Source: Colwellia hornerae
GTDB lineage: Bacteria > Pseudomonadota > Gammaproteobacteria > Enterobacterales > Alteromonadaceae
Length of the DNA: 64,000 nt
Assembly: GCF_007954355.1 (NCBI RefSeq)
Contig: NZ_VOLR01000012.1
Span: 88,662-152,661, forward strand
Direction of reading: 5' to 3'
Within the stretch, counting starts at the first letter, position 1. The number at the start of each line of letters is the position of its first letter. The position numbers and the translations under genes are program-made. The notes beneath the pieces are model-generated. The model was not told where the DNA came from. It saw only the letters and a list, made by a program, of their open reading frames with translations, and made no database searches. Shown in pieces: positions 52,390-62,162 of this stretch.

Positions 52390-53061
52390 ATGATGATAGA
52401 AATTAATCAAGCGATCACTGCGGTTAAGGTGTTGATTGCTGAACAGCTAGCTGTCAAAGAAGAAATAAAAACCATAGCAGATAAGCTGACTGAAAGTACA
52501 AAGCGTCCTGAAATGTTAATTGGTTCGACCTATAAAATAAAACCGCCGGTATCAGACCATGCCCTTTATATTACTATTAATGATATTTTGCTCAATCAAG
52601 AAAGTGACCAAGAAATTCGCCGTCCTTTCGAAATTTTTGTCAATTCGAAAAACATGGAATTTTATTCGTGGATAGTTGCTCTAACGCGTGTTATCTCAGC
52701 AGTATTTCGTAAGGGAGGTGATTGTACCTTTTTAGTCGAAGAGCTAAAAGCGGTGTTTGATCCCAAAGGGGGCTATTACCAGAGAGGCACAGGCATTTTT
52801 ATGCCATCGGTGGTTGCTGATATTGGTCATGTTATTGAAACACACTTAAAAACATTAGATATGCTGCCAAAAAGTGAAATTGATAGCCACCAACAGGCCT
52901 ATATTGAAGAAAAGCGCCAAGCACTAAAAGTCGAGGAGGGAAGTGACGCATTAGCTTTGTCAGCCACAGCAAGTCAATGCGTAAAATGTTATCAAAAGTC
53001 AGTAGTCTTATTAGACCATTGCGCCACTTGCTTAAATTGTGGCGATTCTAAATGCGGTTAG
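52390..53061 (+). CDS. nrdJb: Split C-terminal subunit of B12 ribonucleotide reductase NrdJb
   Basis: This is a 223-residue protein with a TSCPD-type domain (about 45-160; RPFEIFVNSKNMEFYSWIVA, then VFRKGGDCTFLVEELKAVFDP). It ends in a zinc-ribbon/redox tail, CVKCYQKSVVLLDHCATCLN then CGDSKCG. In unsplit class II enzymes this tail is the C-terminus that re-reduces the active-site disulphide, so the two subunits should work as one enzyme. It starts 33 bases after nrdJa with AAGGAAA before the ATG. Confidence 0.9.
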   Translation: MMIEINQAITAVKVLIAEQLAVKEEIKTIADKLTESTKRPEMLIGSTYKIKPPVSDHALYITINDILLNQESDQEIRRPFEIFVNSKNMEFYSWIVALTRVISAVFRKGGDCTFLVEELKAVFDPKGGYYQRGTGIFMPSVVADIGHVIETHLKTLDMLPKSEIDSHQQAYIEEKRQALKVEEGSDALALSATASQCVKCYQKSVVLLDHCATCLNCGDSKCG

Positions 53062-53149
53062 TTACCAGCTAGCGATTGTATTCGTGATAAAAGTGTAAAA
53101 AAAGTGCAATTGATTGCGATTTATAGGTGATCTTAGCGGATAACTTCTG

Positions 53150-53316
53150 TATAATCCTCGCTCCCTGCGTTACAAATGCCTACTGTTTTTGACTTTTGTG
53201 AAAAGTAGTGGCGATGGACTCGATACTCGAAGGGGTAGAGCGTGGTCTTTTTAACCGGTGATGTTAATTCTTAGCATTCATCATTTAAAGTAACATAATA
53301 AATATTGGGTTTTTTA
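53150..53316 (+). promoter_or_regulatory. rplM-rpsI promoter and leader
   Basis: A perfect TATAAT lies at 53150-53155, followed by a GC-rich discriminator (CCTCGCTCCC), as expected for a growth-rate-controlled ribosomal protein promoter. The -35 region is weak. The roughly 150-base leader before the rplM ATG contains GACTTTTGTGAAAAGT and other pairing segments. L13 is known to repress its own operon through the mRNA leader in E. coli, and conservation here is inferred. Confidence 0.6.
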
Positions 53317-53745
53317 ATGAAAACTTTTGTAGCAAAACCAGAAAGCGTACAACGCGAATGGTTCTTAGTGGACGCCGAAAATAAGACTTTAGGTCGTATC
53401 GCTACTGAAATTGCAACCCGTTTACGCGGCAAGCATAAAGCAGAATATACTCCTCACGTAGATACTGGCGATTACATCGTTGTTATTAACGCTGAGAAAG
53501 TGAAAGTAACTGGTAATAAAGCGAAAGGTAAAATTTACTACTCGCATACAGAATTCCCAGGCGGTCTTAAGCAAATTAGCTTTGAAAAGTTAATTGAAAA
53601 AGCTCCAGAGCGTGTTTTAGAATTCGCAGTTAAAGGTATGTTACCTAAAGGTCCTTTGGGTCGTGAAATGTTCCGTAAGCTTAAAGTTTACGCGGGCACT
53701 GAGCATAAGCATACTGCACAACAACCACAACTTTTGGAGCTTTAA
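53317..53745 (+). CDS. rplM: 50S ribosomal protein L13
   Basis: This 142-residue protein begins [20 protein letters not shown] and ends [11 protein letters not shown], with the universal blocks [18 protein letters not shown] and [16 protein letters not shown]. The ATG at 53317 matches the family start; the frame extends to a TTG at 53305, which adds four unconserved residues. It is an early assembly protein of the large subunit. The stop lies three bases before rpsI. Confidence 0.98.
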   Translation: MKTFVAKPESVQREWFLVDAENKTLGRIATEIATRLRGKHKAEYTPHVDTGDYIVVINAEKVKVTGNKAKGKIYYSHTEFPGGLKQISFEKLIEKAPERVLEFAVKGMLPKGPLGREMFRKLKVYAGTEHKHTAQQPQLLEL

Positions 53746-53748
53746 GCA

Positions 53749-54141
53749 ATGGCTGATAATCAATATTACGGTACTGGTCGTCGCAAGAGCTCAACTGCTC
53801 GTGTGTTCATGAAAGCTGGTAACGGTGCAATTACAATTAACAAGCGTGACATTTCTGTATACTTTGGTCGTGAAACGGCTCGTATGGTTGTTCGTCAACC
53901 ATTAGAATTAGTTGAAATGTTAGAAAAGTTTGACTTTAACATCACTGTTGTTGGTGGTGGTATTTCTGGTCAAGCTGGCGCAATCCGTCACGGTATTACT
54001 CGTGCATTAATGGAGTTCGATGAAACTTTACGTAGTTCTCTACGTGTAGCTGGTTTCGTAACTCGTGATGCTCGTAAAGTTGAACGTAAGAAAGTTGGTT
54101 TACACAAGGCTCGTAAAAAGCCACAATTTTCAAAACGTTAA
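53749..54141 (+). CDS. rpsI: 30S ribosomal protein S9
   Basis: This 130-residue protein has [19 protein letters not shown] at the start and the basic tail [14 protein letters not shown], whose last Arg reaches the P-site tRNA. It is co-transcribed with rplM and followed by a strong terminator. Confidence 0.98.
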   Translation: MADNQYYGTGRRKSSTARVFMKAGNGAITINKRDISVYFGRETARMVVRQPLELVEMLEKFDFNITVVGGGISGQAGAIRHGITRALMEFDETLRSSLRVAGFVTRDARKVERKKVGLHKARKKPQFSKR

Positions 54142-54161
54142 TATTTACCTTATACGTTTTC

Positions 54162-54189
54162 AAAAAACCGACTTTATGTCGGTTTTTTT
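54162..54189 (+). terminator. Rho-independent terminator of rplM-rpsI
   Basis: AAAAAACCGAC (54162-54172) pairs with GTCGGTTTTTT (54178-54188) over a 5-base loop, in a run of Ts. Confidence 0.95.
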
Positions 54190-54726
54190 ATGTCTGTCAT
54201 TTAGCAAAAATAAGTGTGTGTTGTAGTCTTAAATTAGAGAAGATTTTTATTATAAAAGTGACCTTAAGCGATAATAAATAATCCCGTGCGAATACCAATA
54301 AAATGATAAAATTATTATCGTTAAAGTTAGCGGTTATCAACAATAAAAATATCCATCAAAAGGATTTTTTTGTTGTACTCTTTACCAAGCACTTTTTTGA
54401 TGGTTAGCAATAACACTCGGATATATGAGTATTAAAATAATTTATCGGATCGCGAAAGAGAAACTATTCTTTTATGCGCGTTTTTTAAATAATAATCTTT
54501 CGTATTTAGCTATGTGTTTAAAGTGATAAAGTCAGTGAAATAAAGATATATAACTGATGTTTCGCTTATTTTTACTTGTAAAAAAGTGCTTATTTCTTTA
54601 TTATCAGAAAAATTTTTTGTCGCAAGTTTGGGCAAACAATTGGAAAGTATTTCCTCTCGCAACTCGCTGTAGCTGTGAGAATAATAATTCGAATTTGTTT
54701 GAAACAATGTTATTTGGAGATTTTGA
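54190..54726. other. AT-rich intergenic region upstream of petABC
   Basis: This 537-bp gap has no convincing gene. It contains a distant inverted repeat, CCATCAAAA (54353-54361) and TTTTGATGG (54395-54403), with a 33-base spacer. The petABC promoter must lie in the second half, but no strong sigma-70 hexamers could be fixed. The ribosome site TTGGAG lies just before petA. Confidence 0.5.
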
Positions 54727-55317
54727 ATGAGCAATGCGCCCGTGAATAACGGCCGTCGACGCTTTTTAACTGCTGCTACTTCGGTAGTAGGTGGTGTTGG
54801 TGTTGTCGGTTTGGCTGTGCCTTTCATTGGTTCTTGGAACCCTAGTGCTAGAGCGAAAGCTGCTGGTGCTCCGGTTGAAGTCAATGTAAGTAAAATAGAA
54901 CCAGGTCAATTAATCCGCGCTGAATGGCGAGGTAAACCTGTTTATGTGATCCGTAGAACTGAAGAAATATTATCAACTTTAGCGGCGCATGACGATCAAT
55001 TGAAAGACCCAGGTTCAGAAGAGCCTCAACAACCAACTTATGCAACTAATGCATATCGTTCAATTAAGCCTGAGTTTATGGTTGCCTTAGGTGTTTGTAC
55101 TCACTTAGGTTGTGCTCCTACTCATCATCAAGGCGATTTTGAAGAGTTTGTTGAAGGTGTAAAAGACGGTTTCTTTTGTCCTTGTCACGGTTCTAAATTC
55201 GATATGGCTGGTCGTGTTTTTCAAAGCGTTCCTGCACCAACAAACTTGGTGGTTCCTGAGCATTCATTCCCAACAGCAGACACCTTATTAATTGGTGTTA
55301 GCGCAGGAGAAGCATAA
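54727..55317 (+). CDS. petA: Rieske iron-sulfur subunit of cytochrome bc1 complex
   Basis: This 196-residue protein has a twin-arginine-like anchor (GRRRFLTAATSVVGGVGVVG) and the Rieske 2Fe-2S ligands in CTHLGC (124-129) and CPCHGS (151-156). It passes electrons from quinol at cytochrome b to cytochrome c1 in the periplasm. It is the first gene of petABC, and its stop overlaps the petB start by one base. Confidence 0.97.
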   Translation: MSNAPVNNGRRRFLTAATSVVGGVGVVGLAVPFIGSWNPSARAKAAGAPVEVNVSKIEPGQLIRAEWRGKPVYVIRRTEEILSTLAAHDDQLKDPGSEEPQQPTYATNAYRSIKPEFMVALGVCTHLGCAPTHHQGDFEEFVEGVKDGFFCPCHGSKFDMAGRVFQSVPAPTNLVVPEHSFPTADTLLIGVSAGEA

Positions 55318-56582
55318 TGTTAGCTAATTTAATGGCGTGGATTGACAAACGTTTACCGTTAACCGACGCGGTAAACAAGCATGCTGGTCAATATCCTGCA
55401 CCTAAAAACTTTAATTTTTGGTATGTCTTTGGTGTTTTAGCCAGTGTCGTACTCGTTAATCAATTGTTAACGGGTGTTTGGTTAACAATGAGCTATGAGC
55501 CATCAGGAGAAGGTGCGTTCGCTTCTGTTGAATACATCATGCGTGATGTTGACTACGGCTGGTTACTTCGCTATATGCACTCTACGGGCGCGTCAGCGTT
55601 CTTTGTTGTTGTTTATATGCATATGTTCCGTGGCATGATGTACGGTTCATACCAAAAGCCTCGTGAGTTACTTTGGATCTTCGGTATGTTGATCTTTTTA
55701 GTACTTATGGCTGAAGCTTTCATGGGCTACTTATTACCTTGGGGTAATATGTCTTATTGGGGCGCACAGGTTATTATTTCTCTGTTTGGCGCTATTCCAA
55801 TTATAGGTGATGACTTAACACTCTGGATACGTGGTGATTACGTTATATCAGGTGCTACCTTAAACCGTTTCTTTGCTTTACACGTTATTGCAATGCCACT
55901 GGTTTTAGTTGTATTAGTTTTCTTACATATTCTTGCACTTCATGAAGTGGGTTCAAACAACCCTGAAGGCACAGATATTAAAAAACCTAAAGGTAGTGTG
56001 CCATTAGAAGAGCACAGTAAATTTACTTTCCATGAGCAATATACTAAAAAATACGACATCGTTGATGCGATCCCGTTCCATCCTTATTACACGGTAAAAG
56101 ATTTAGTGGCGATTGTTATCTTCTTAATCATTTTCTCTTGGGTAATGTTTTTCAACCCAGAAGGCGGTGGCTACTTTATGGAAGCGCCAAATTTTGAACC
56201 TGCAAACGGCTTGAAAACACCAGAGCATATTGCACCGGTTTGGTATTTTGGTCCTTTTTATACCATTTTACGTGTTATCCCTGATAAGTTATTAGGGGCA
56301 GTTGGGATGTTTTCTGCGATCATTGTCTTATTCTTATTACCTTGGTTTGACCGTGGTACCGTAAAATCTATCAAATTCCGTTGTACTGCTCATACGGTTA
56401 ACTTAGCGCAATTTGTTATTTGTTTTATTGCTTTGGGTATTTTAGGTACGTTGCCATCAACACCGGTCTATAACTTAATTGGTACTATCGCTACGTTTGG
56501 TTATTTTGGTTTCTTCCTTGCCTTATGGGTATACAGTAAGAACGAGAAAACTAAGCCAGTTCCAGAGAGGGTTTCAGGATAA
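55317..56582 (+). CDS. petB: Cytochrome b subunit of the bc1 complex
   Basis: This 421-residue polytopic membrane protein has haem-ligand His in RYMHSTGASAFF and FALHVIAMPLVL, plus LLPWGNMSYWGAQV and the PDW-type quinol-site region (APVWYFGPFYTILR, where the usual PEW is changed). It oxidises ubiquinol and moves protons. It overlaps petA and petC by one base each, so the three are translationally coupled. Confidence 0.97.
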   Translation: MLANLMAWIDKRLPLTDAVNKHAGQYPAPKNFNFWYVFGVLASVVLVNQLLTGVWLTMSYEPSGEGAFASVEYIMRDVDYGWLLRYMHSTGASAFFVVVYMHMFRGMMYGSYQKPRELLWIFGMLIFLVLMAEAFMGYLLPWGNMSYWGAQVIISLFGAIPIIGDDLTLWIRGDYVISGATLNRFFALHVIAMPLVLVVLVFLHILALHEVGSNNPEGTDIKKPKGSVPLEEHSKFTFHEQYTKKYDIVDAIPFHPYYTVKDLVAIVIFLIIFSWVMFFNPEGGGYFMEAPNFEPANGLKTPEHIAPVWYFGPFYTILRVIPDKLLGAVGMFSAIIVLFLLPWFDRGTVKSIKFRCTAHTVNLAQFVICFIALGILGTLPSTPVYNLIGTIATFGYFGFFLALWVYSKNEKTKPVPERVSG

Positions 56583-57295
56583 TGAATAAATTTATTAGAG
56601 CTTTTACTTTCGGAATTTTTGCGCTTGTGCCTATGCTTACACTTGCTGCTAGCAGTGGTGTTCATTTAGACAAAGCCGGTAATGATTTAAGTGACAAAGA
56701 GTCACTTAAACGTGGCTTTGAGTCTTACATTAATTATTGTTTAGGTTGTCACCAGTTACAGTACCAAAGATACAATCGTACTTTTGAGGATTTAGGTATT
56801 AGTGAAGCCGATGGTATTGCTAATTATATGTATACCGGTGATAAAGTCGGTGATCATATTACTAATACTATGCCAGCAAAAGATGCGGCTAAATGGTTCG
56901 GTAATACACCACCTGATTTAACGTTAATGGCGCGTTTAAAGCCAGGGCCTGATTATATTTATACCTACTTACGCTCTTTCTACGTTGATCCAGAACGTCC
57001 TTTTGGCGTTAATAACACCGTATTAAAAAATGCCGGTATGCCGCATGTTTTACAGGGGTTACAAGGCGTTCGTACGATGGACGAAAATGGTAAACTCAGC
57101 GAAGCAACGGGTGGTTCTATGACTGTTGAAGAATACGATGCTTTTGCTCGTGATTTAGCCAACTTCTTAGAATACACTGGTGAGCCAAGCAAGCTTAAAC
57201 GTGAAGCTATGGGGTATTGGGTAATAGGCTTCTTATTTATTTTCCTTATTTTTGCTTACTTACTTAAAGTTGAATATTGGAAGGATGTACACTAA
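56582..57295 (+). CDS. petC: Cytochrome c1 subunit of the bc1 complex
   Basis: This 237-residue protein has a signal peptide (about 1-22), the haem motif CLGCH (in NYCLGCHQLQY) and axial-Met region NTMPAKDAAKWFG. PPDLTLMARLKPG and a C-terminal membrane anchor (about 210-229) follow. It delivers electrons to soluble cytochrome c. It is the last gene of petABC; a GC-rich hairpin follows before sspA. Confidence 0.96.
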   Translation: MNKFIRAFTFGIFALVPMLTLAASSGVHLDKAGNDLSDKESLKRGFESYINYCLGCHQLQYQRYNRTFEDLGISEADGIANYMYTGDKVGDHITNTMPAKDAAKWFGNTPPDLTLMARLKPGPDYIYTYLRSFYVDPERPFGVNNTVLKNAGMPHVLQGLQGVRTMDENGKLSEATGGSMTVEEYDAFARDLANFLEYTGEPSKLKREAMGYWVIGFLFIFLIFAYLLKVEYWKDVH

Positions 57296-57328
57296 CAATT
57301 ATTGTTAATGTACAGCGTTTTATTTATG

Positions 57329-57357
57329 GGGGGCTTTGGCCCCCTTTGTTAGTTTTT
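57329..57357 (+). terminator. GC-rich hairpin terminator between petC and sspA
   Basis: GGGGGC (57329-57334) and GCCCCC (57339-57344) form a tight hairpin with a TTTG loop, followed by TTTGTTAGTTTTTT. Confidence 0.75.
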
Positions 57358-57380
57358 TATTACAGATTTTTGGAGGCATT

Positions 57381-58019
57381 ATGGCCGTAGCAGCAAACAA
57401 GCGTTCAGTGATGAATTTATATTCTCATGCTGATGATATGTATAGTCATCAAACACGCATCGTACTCGCTGAAAAAGGTGTTGGCGTTGATATTCACTTA
57501 GTTGATTTGGCTAACTTACCAGAAGATTTACTCGATTTAAATCCATATGGCACAGTACCGACGTTAATCGATCGTGAATTAGCACTATATGAAGCATCAA
57601 TTATTATTGAATACTTAGATGAGCGTTTCCCTCATCCGCCATTGATGCCAGTTTATCCGGTATCACGTGGTCGTAGCCGTTTGATGATGCATCGTGTCGA
57701 ACAAGATTGGTACAGTCTAGCAAAAATAATTATGAGTGGCCCAGCAGACGCTGCAAGCAAAGCTCGTCAAGAACTTAAAGAAAGCTTGTTAAGTGTAGCG
57801 CCAATTTTAAATGAAGCGCCTTACTTTATGAGTGAAGAGTTCAGTTTAGTTGATTGTTATTTAGCACCACTATTATGGCGTTTACCTGCTTTAGGTATTG
57901 AGCTTGATGGTGAAGGCTCTAAAGAATTTAAAGGTTACATGCTAAAATTATTTGAACGTGAATCATTTCAAGCATCATTAACTGAAGATGAGCGTGAAAT
58001 ACGTTTAGGTATGTTTTAG
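57381..58019 (+). CDS. sspA: Stringent starvation protein A
   Basis: This 212-residue protein has a glutathione-S-transferase fold (RSVMNLYSHADDMYSHQTRI, NPYGTVPTLIDRELALYEAS, IIEYLDERFPHPPLMP). SspA binds RNA polymerase-sigma-70 and acts in starvation and acid tolerance. I chose ATG 57381 with a perfect GGAGG 7 bases upstream; the open frame from 57336 runs through the terminator and is not the start. It pairs with sspB downstream. Confidence 0.95.
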   Translation: MAVAANKRSVMNLYSHADDMYSHQTRIVLAEKGVGVDIHLVDLANLPEDLLDLNPYGTVPTLIDRELALYEASIIIEYLDERFPHPPLMPVYPVSRGRSRLMMHRVEQDWYSLAKIIMSGPADAASKARQELKESLLSVAPILNEAPYFMSEEFSLVDCYLAPLLWRLPALGIELDGEGSKEFKGYMLKLFERESFQASLTEDEREIRLGMF

Positions 58020-58021
58020 TC

Positions 58022-58495
58022 TTGATATCTCCAGAGATGACCTCTAACAAACCCTATATAGTGAGAGCTTTTTATCAGTGGATTTCTGATAATGACCTTA
58101 CGCCATATATTGCCGTAGATACAAGTGTTTATGGTGTGTTAGTGCCGACAGCTTATGTGACCGATGGGCAAATTGTGCTCAACGTTTCAATGTCAGCCGT
58201 TGGCTCTATTTCTCTTGCTGATCATGCCATTGAAGTAAGCGCACGTTTTGGCGGTAAGCTTGAACAGCTTGTTGTACCTTACGGTGCTATTAGTGCTATT
58301 TACGCAAAAGAAAATGGTGCGGGGACATCGCTTGCGATTGAACATCCTGAGCCTGAACTTGATAAAGAAATAAGTCCAGTAAAGCCAGTCGGTTTATCTA
58401 GTGTCTCTTCAGATAAGAGCAGTACTGTAAACACCAAGACTGAAACGGGCTCATCAAAATCGAAAGGTAAGCCTAGCTTAAAAGTGATCAAGTAA
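58022..58495 (+). CDS. sspB: ClpXP protease specificity-enhancing factor SspB
   Basis: This 157-residue adaptor binds ssrA-tagged proteins and delivers them to ClpXP. The substrate domain (about 10-110) has KPYIVRAFYQWISDNDLTPY, DGQIVLNVSMSAVG, ARFGGK and AIYAKENGAG. A flexible acidic/Ser linker leads to the ClpX-docking tail PSLKVIK. The start is either TTG 58022 or ATG 58037; the first matches the family length better. It begins two bases after sspA. Confidence 0.94.
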   Translation: MISPEMTSNKPYIVRAFYQWISDNDLTPYIAVDTSVYGVLVPTAYVTDGQIVLNVSMSAVGSISLADHAIEVSARFGGKLEQLVVPYGAISAIYAKENGAGTSLAIEHPEPELDKEISPVKPVGLSSVSSDKSSTVNTKTETGSSKSKGKPSLKVIK

Positions 58496-58592
58496 TTACT
58501 ACAGGCACTATAAGTGCTGATGGTATATTAGTTGTTATGCTGAAATCGTTTTAAATTTATTTCAGTTGTCATTATGACAAGCAGCAAACAAT

Positions 58593-58630
58593 AAAAAAGC
58601 TTCACAAGTATTAACTTGTGAAGCTTTTTT
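58593..58630. terminator. Bidirectional terminator between sspB and dolP
   Basis: A 17-base arm (58593-58609) pairs with 58614-58630 (AAGCTTCACAAGT / ACTTGTGAAGCTT core) over a 4-base loop, with A and T runs at the two ends. Confidence 0.95.
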
Positions 58631-58658
58631 TATGAGCGCTATGGTAAGTAACTTGTTG

Positions 58659-59228
58659 TTAAATGTATTCAAATATCTTGAATACACGATTGACACCGCT
58701 AACATTGCGCGCTATCTCTACGGCTTCATTAGCTTGCGCTTCTGTTATTAAGCCCATTAAAAAGACTTCGCCATTTTCAGTAACCACTTTAATATTAGTC
58801 GCATCGATGTTGTCGCTGCCAAAAAGAGCCGCTTTAACCTTTGACGTTAACCAAACATCGTTACTTCTGGTGGTAATAGAAGTGGTATTACTGATACGAA
58901 TTTGATTATGTAGCTGAACAACTTGTTTAACTTCATTAATCGATTTTATCGCCAAATCACGTAAATAGGTATTAGGCGCTTGCCCGATAACTAAGACACT
59001 ACCGTTAACACTGATCACTTGTAGGTTAGTGTTATCTGCGAGGGCTTCATGCTTAGCAAGCTTAGCATTCGCCTCAAATTCAATTTTTTGGTCATCCAAC
59101 TGTGTACCAATACTACGCTCATCGGTAGCAGCAGATGCTCCACCGATAATAGTAACAACAGCAGCAGCGACACACCCTTGCAAAAGCAAAATACTTGCTA
59201 GGGTGATTAATAATTTTTTTTGTATCAT
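58659..59228 (-). CDS. dolP: BON-domain outer-membrane lipoprotein DolP (YraP)
   Basis: This 189-residue lipoprotein (lipobox LLLQGC) has two BON domains (about 45-110 and 120-185; VNGSVLVIGQAPN, NDVWLTSKVKAAL, TENGEVFLMGLITEAQAN). DolP supports outer-membrane integrity and peptidoglycan amidase activation at the division site. I chose ATG 59228, which gives a proper signal peptide; the frame is open to 59264. It follows diaA by one base in the conserved lpoA-yraN-diaA-dolP cluster. Confidence 0.94.
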   Translation of the reverse strand: MIQKKLLITLASILLLQGCVAAAVVTIIGGASAATDERSIGTQLDDQKIEFEANAKLAKHEALADNTNLQVISVNGSVLVIGQAPNTYLRDLAIKSINEVKQVVQLHNQIRISNTTSITTRSNDVWLTSKVKAALFGSDNIDATNIKVVTENGEVFLMGLITEAQANEAVEIARNVSGVNRVFKIFEYI

Positions 59229-59229
59229 A

Positions 59230-59838
<609 letters not shown>

Positions 59839-59847
59839 TTATTGACT

Positions 59848-60240
59848 CTAAAAGGCGTTTTTTAGCCAGGTAATATCGAGATTGTTTATATTACCTTGTA
59901 AAGCAATAACATCAAATCGACAAGAAGTATTATATTCGTTTAAACCACATTGTTGCAGATAAAATGCAGCTGTTTTCCTAATTTTTTGCTGTTTTTTCAC
60001 TGATATTGCTGAAATAGCACCACCAAACGACATCGAAGCACGATATTTTACTTCAACGAAGACATAAGTGTCAGCATCTTTGACGATTATATCAATTTCA
60101 CCTAACCGGCAGGTAAAGTTTTTTTCTGCAATAATTAAGCCTTGTGCCACCAAATAATCCCCCGCGTACCTTTCGGTAATATCGCCAGTTTTTTTGGTAT
60201 TAATTGGCTTAGTCCATGGCAATTTCAGTGACCTCGCCAT
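59848..60240 (-). CDS. yraN: UPF0102 nuclease-like protein YraN
   Basis: This 130-residue protein has a restriction-endonuclease-like fold (GDITERYAGDYLVAQGLIIA, LGEIDIIVKDADTYVFVEVK). The E..D..ExK pattern is complete, so nuclease chemistry is possible although the family's function is unsettled. The start overlaps the end of lpoA by 32 bases, as in related genomes. Confidence 0.92.
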   Translation of the reverse strand: MARSLKLPWTKPINTKKTGDITERYAGDYLVAQGLIIAEKNFTCRLGEIDIIVKDADTYVFVEVKYRASMSFGGAISAISVKKQQKIRKTAAFYLQQCGLNEYNTSCRFDVIALQGNINNLDITWLKNAF

Positions 60241-62086
60241 CTTTATAGATACCCCATAATAAGCTTCGCGTTAGGGTGTTATTACTGTTTAATTTTAATA
60301 TACCGGTTTGACCGTAATGACGAACATAAGGTTTTTGTTTCATTAGGGGCAGTTTCTCAACTAAATATAGGCTGTCATAACCCATGGCAAAGATGCGTTG
60401 TAAAGAGTCACTGCGACTTGGCCAAAGCGCTTTACTCAAATCAGCTAATTGAGCATTTTGTTGTTGGCTGCTTAACAGCCAAGGCATTTCGGTAAAAATA
60501 AGGTTACGAAGATCGTTATGCTTACTTGAGTCTTGTTTACTGCTATGACTGCGAGAGCTAGCATAAACCGGAATAATAGTAGCAAAAGGACTGGTATTAA
60601 CATCAATATACGGTTTTAGTAATTTTGTTTGTGCCGGTGAACCCACTAAGTAAAACATATCGATGTCACGGCGATTTCTTGGCTCTGAATCGATACTTTG
60701 CTTTACTCTTATTTTCAAATCCTTAATGCGTGCTTGGCTACTATCAACCTCTAAACTAGCCTTGAGTTGCTCTTGCATCATTTTACCTTTTTCGAAATAA
60801 ACAACTTCAGGAGAATAGCCGTTAATCAGTTGCCATTGCTTAGTAAAGGCTCGGGCAATTCTTTTACTGGCGGTATCTCGATGGCTGAGTATGACGGGTG
60901 AGCTATAATTTTTACGACTCAATGTTGTTGCTGCTTGGTAAGCTTCGTCTTCTGGGCGCATCGACAGAATGAATTGCTCGGTGTTACGTTGCTCAACTTT
61001 TGGAGTGTTAAGTAATAAGCTGGGTAGCAAAATTTCATCTTGGGCAAGGAATTTATCGACATTATTTTTAAGTAAAGGGCCAATAATAAAATGACTATCT
61101 AAGGCGATTAGCTGTTCATTTAACAAGGTCCAGTCAAGTGTATCAGCATCGATAAAGGTTAAGTTTTTATTAGGAATATTACTATAAGCTGCTAGGATCC
61201 CTTGCTGGGCAGCTTTTCCTGCAGACGCTTGTTTACCGGAAAGGGGTAAAATAATAGCAATATTTTCAATAAGTTTTTGTGGGTTTTGTTCTGTTATTCT
61301 TAATGTTTCAATAATTGCTTGTGCTGGGTGGGCAGAAAAATCACCTTGCCACTGAGTTAAGTAAGCATCAAAGCGGTTAATATCACCGCCAAATTTATGC
61401 GCGTAAGTTAAGAGTTGTTGCCAACCTTTAATATAAGGCGGGTCTAGCGCTGCTAATTGACTGACTTGCCAAGTAGACAGTAAACTTAATGCTTGCCATA
61501 GCTGATAAATATCATCAACGTCTGTATTTAAACTGCTGGAAAACCAATGCAATTTAGCGTTAACCGCACTAATTTCTAATGCTCTGCGCTGCTGTATATC
61601 AGCGAGTAAGAAATAGTAATTCTCGCGGTGAATAACATTACTATCTGTTGAAAGTTCATTAGCAATTTCAAGCTGTTTAAAAGCTAATTCAATCTCATTT
61701 AATTTAAGTAAACTGTCTGCACTTACTAATGCTAAACGGTATTTGTCTTGCACATTGTCTGTCAGGTTTATCAGTTGCTGTGATAACCATAGCGCCTGAT
61801 TATAACTCTCCTCACCAACCAGTAATTCACTGGCATCAATTAGAGTGGCGATTGCTGTTTTTAGCTCTTGTGTTTGTGCCGTCAACAGCAACTGTTGTGA
61901 GGTTATTTTATTATCGGCACTCGCTAATGATTGATTTCGAGAATCGATTGTACCTTTATTGGCGGCAATATTTTTGGAAGTACCGCAACTTGTCAGTAAT
62001 GTCGTTGTTAGTAGAACGACAAAAAAGAGTGCAGTAATACGATAAAAAGTGCTTTTATTAGAAAACATAAAATTAGTTTGGCTCAC
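60209..62086 (-). CDS. lpoA: Outer-membrane lipoprotein LpoA, activator of PBP1a
   Basis: This 625-residue lipoprotein (LLTSCG) has an N-terminal helical TPR-like domain (about 35-250). A C-terminal periplasmic-binding-protein-like domain follows (about 270-620; IAIILPLSGKQASAGKAAQQ, FIIGPLLKNNVDKFL). It reaches through the peptidoglycan to stimulate PBP1a. The start may be ATG 62086 or the internal ATG 62068. It is divergent from rsmI, the usual arrangement. Confidence 0.94.
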   Translation of the reverse strand: MSQTNFMFSNKSTFYRITALFFVVLLTTTLLTSCGTSKNIAANKGTIDSRNQSLASADNKITSQQLLLTAQTQELKTAIATLIDASELLVGEESYNQALWLSQQLINLTDNVQDKYRLALVSADSLLKLNEIELAFKQLEIANELSTDSNVIHRENYYFLLADIQQRRALEISAVNAKLHWFSSSLNTDVDDIYQLWQALSLLSTWQVSQLAALDPPYIKGWQQLLTYAHKFGGDINRFDAYLTQWQGDFSAHPAQAIIETLRITEQNPQKLIENIAIILPLSGKQASAGKAAQQGILAAYSNIPNKNLTFIDADTLDWTLLNEQLIALDSHFIIGPLLKNNVDKFLAQDEILLPSLLLNTPKVEQRNTEQFILSMRPEDEAYQAATTLSRKNYSSPVILSHRDTASKRIARAFTKQWQLINGYSPEVVYFEKGKMMQEQLKASLEVDSSQARIKDLKIRVKQSIDSEPRNRRDIDMFYLVGSPAQTKLLKPYIDVNTSPFATIIPVYASSRSHSSKQDSSKHNDLRNLIFTEMPWLLSSQQQNAQLADLSKALWPSRSDSLQRIFAMGYDSLYLVEKLPLMKQKPYVRHYGQTGILKLNSNNTLTRSLLWGIYKDGEVTEIAMD

Positions 62087-62162
62087 CAGCGATAAATCCG
62101 TACTTTATTAGTTAGCTTTATAATAAACTTCATCTTCATCAGTCTCAACTTAAGTATTCATT

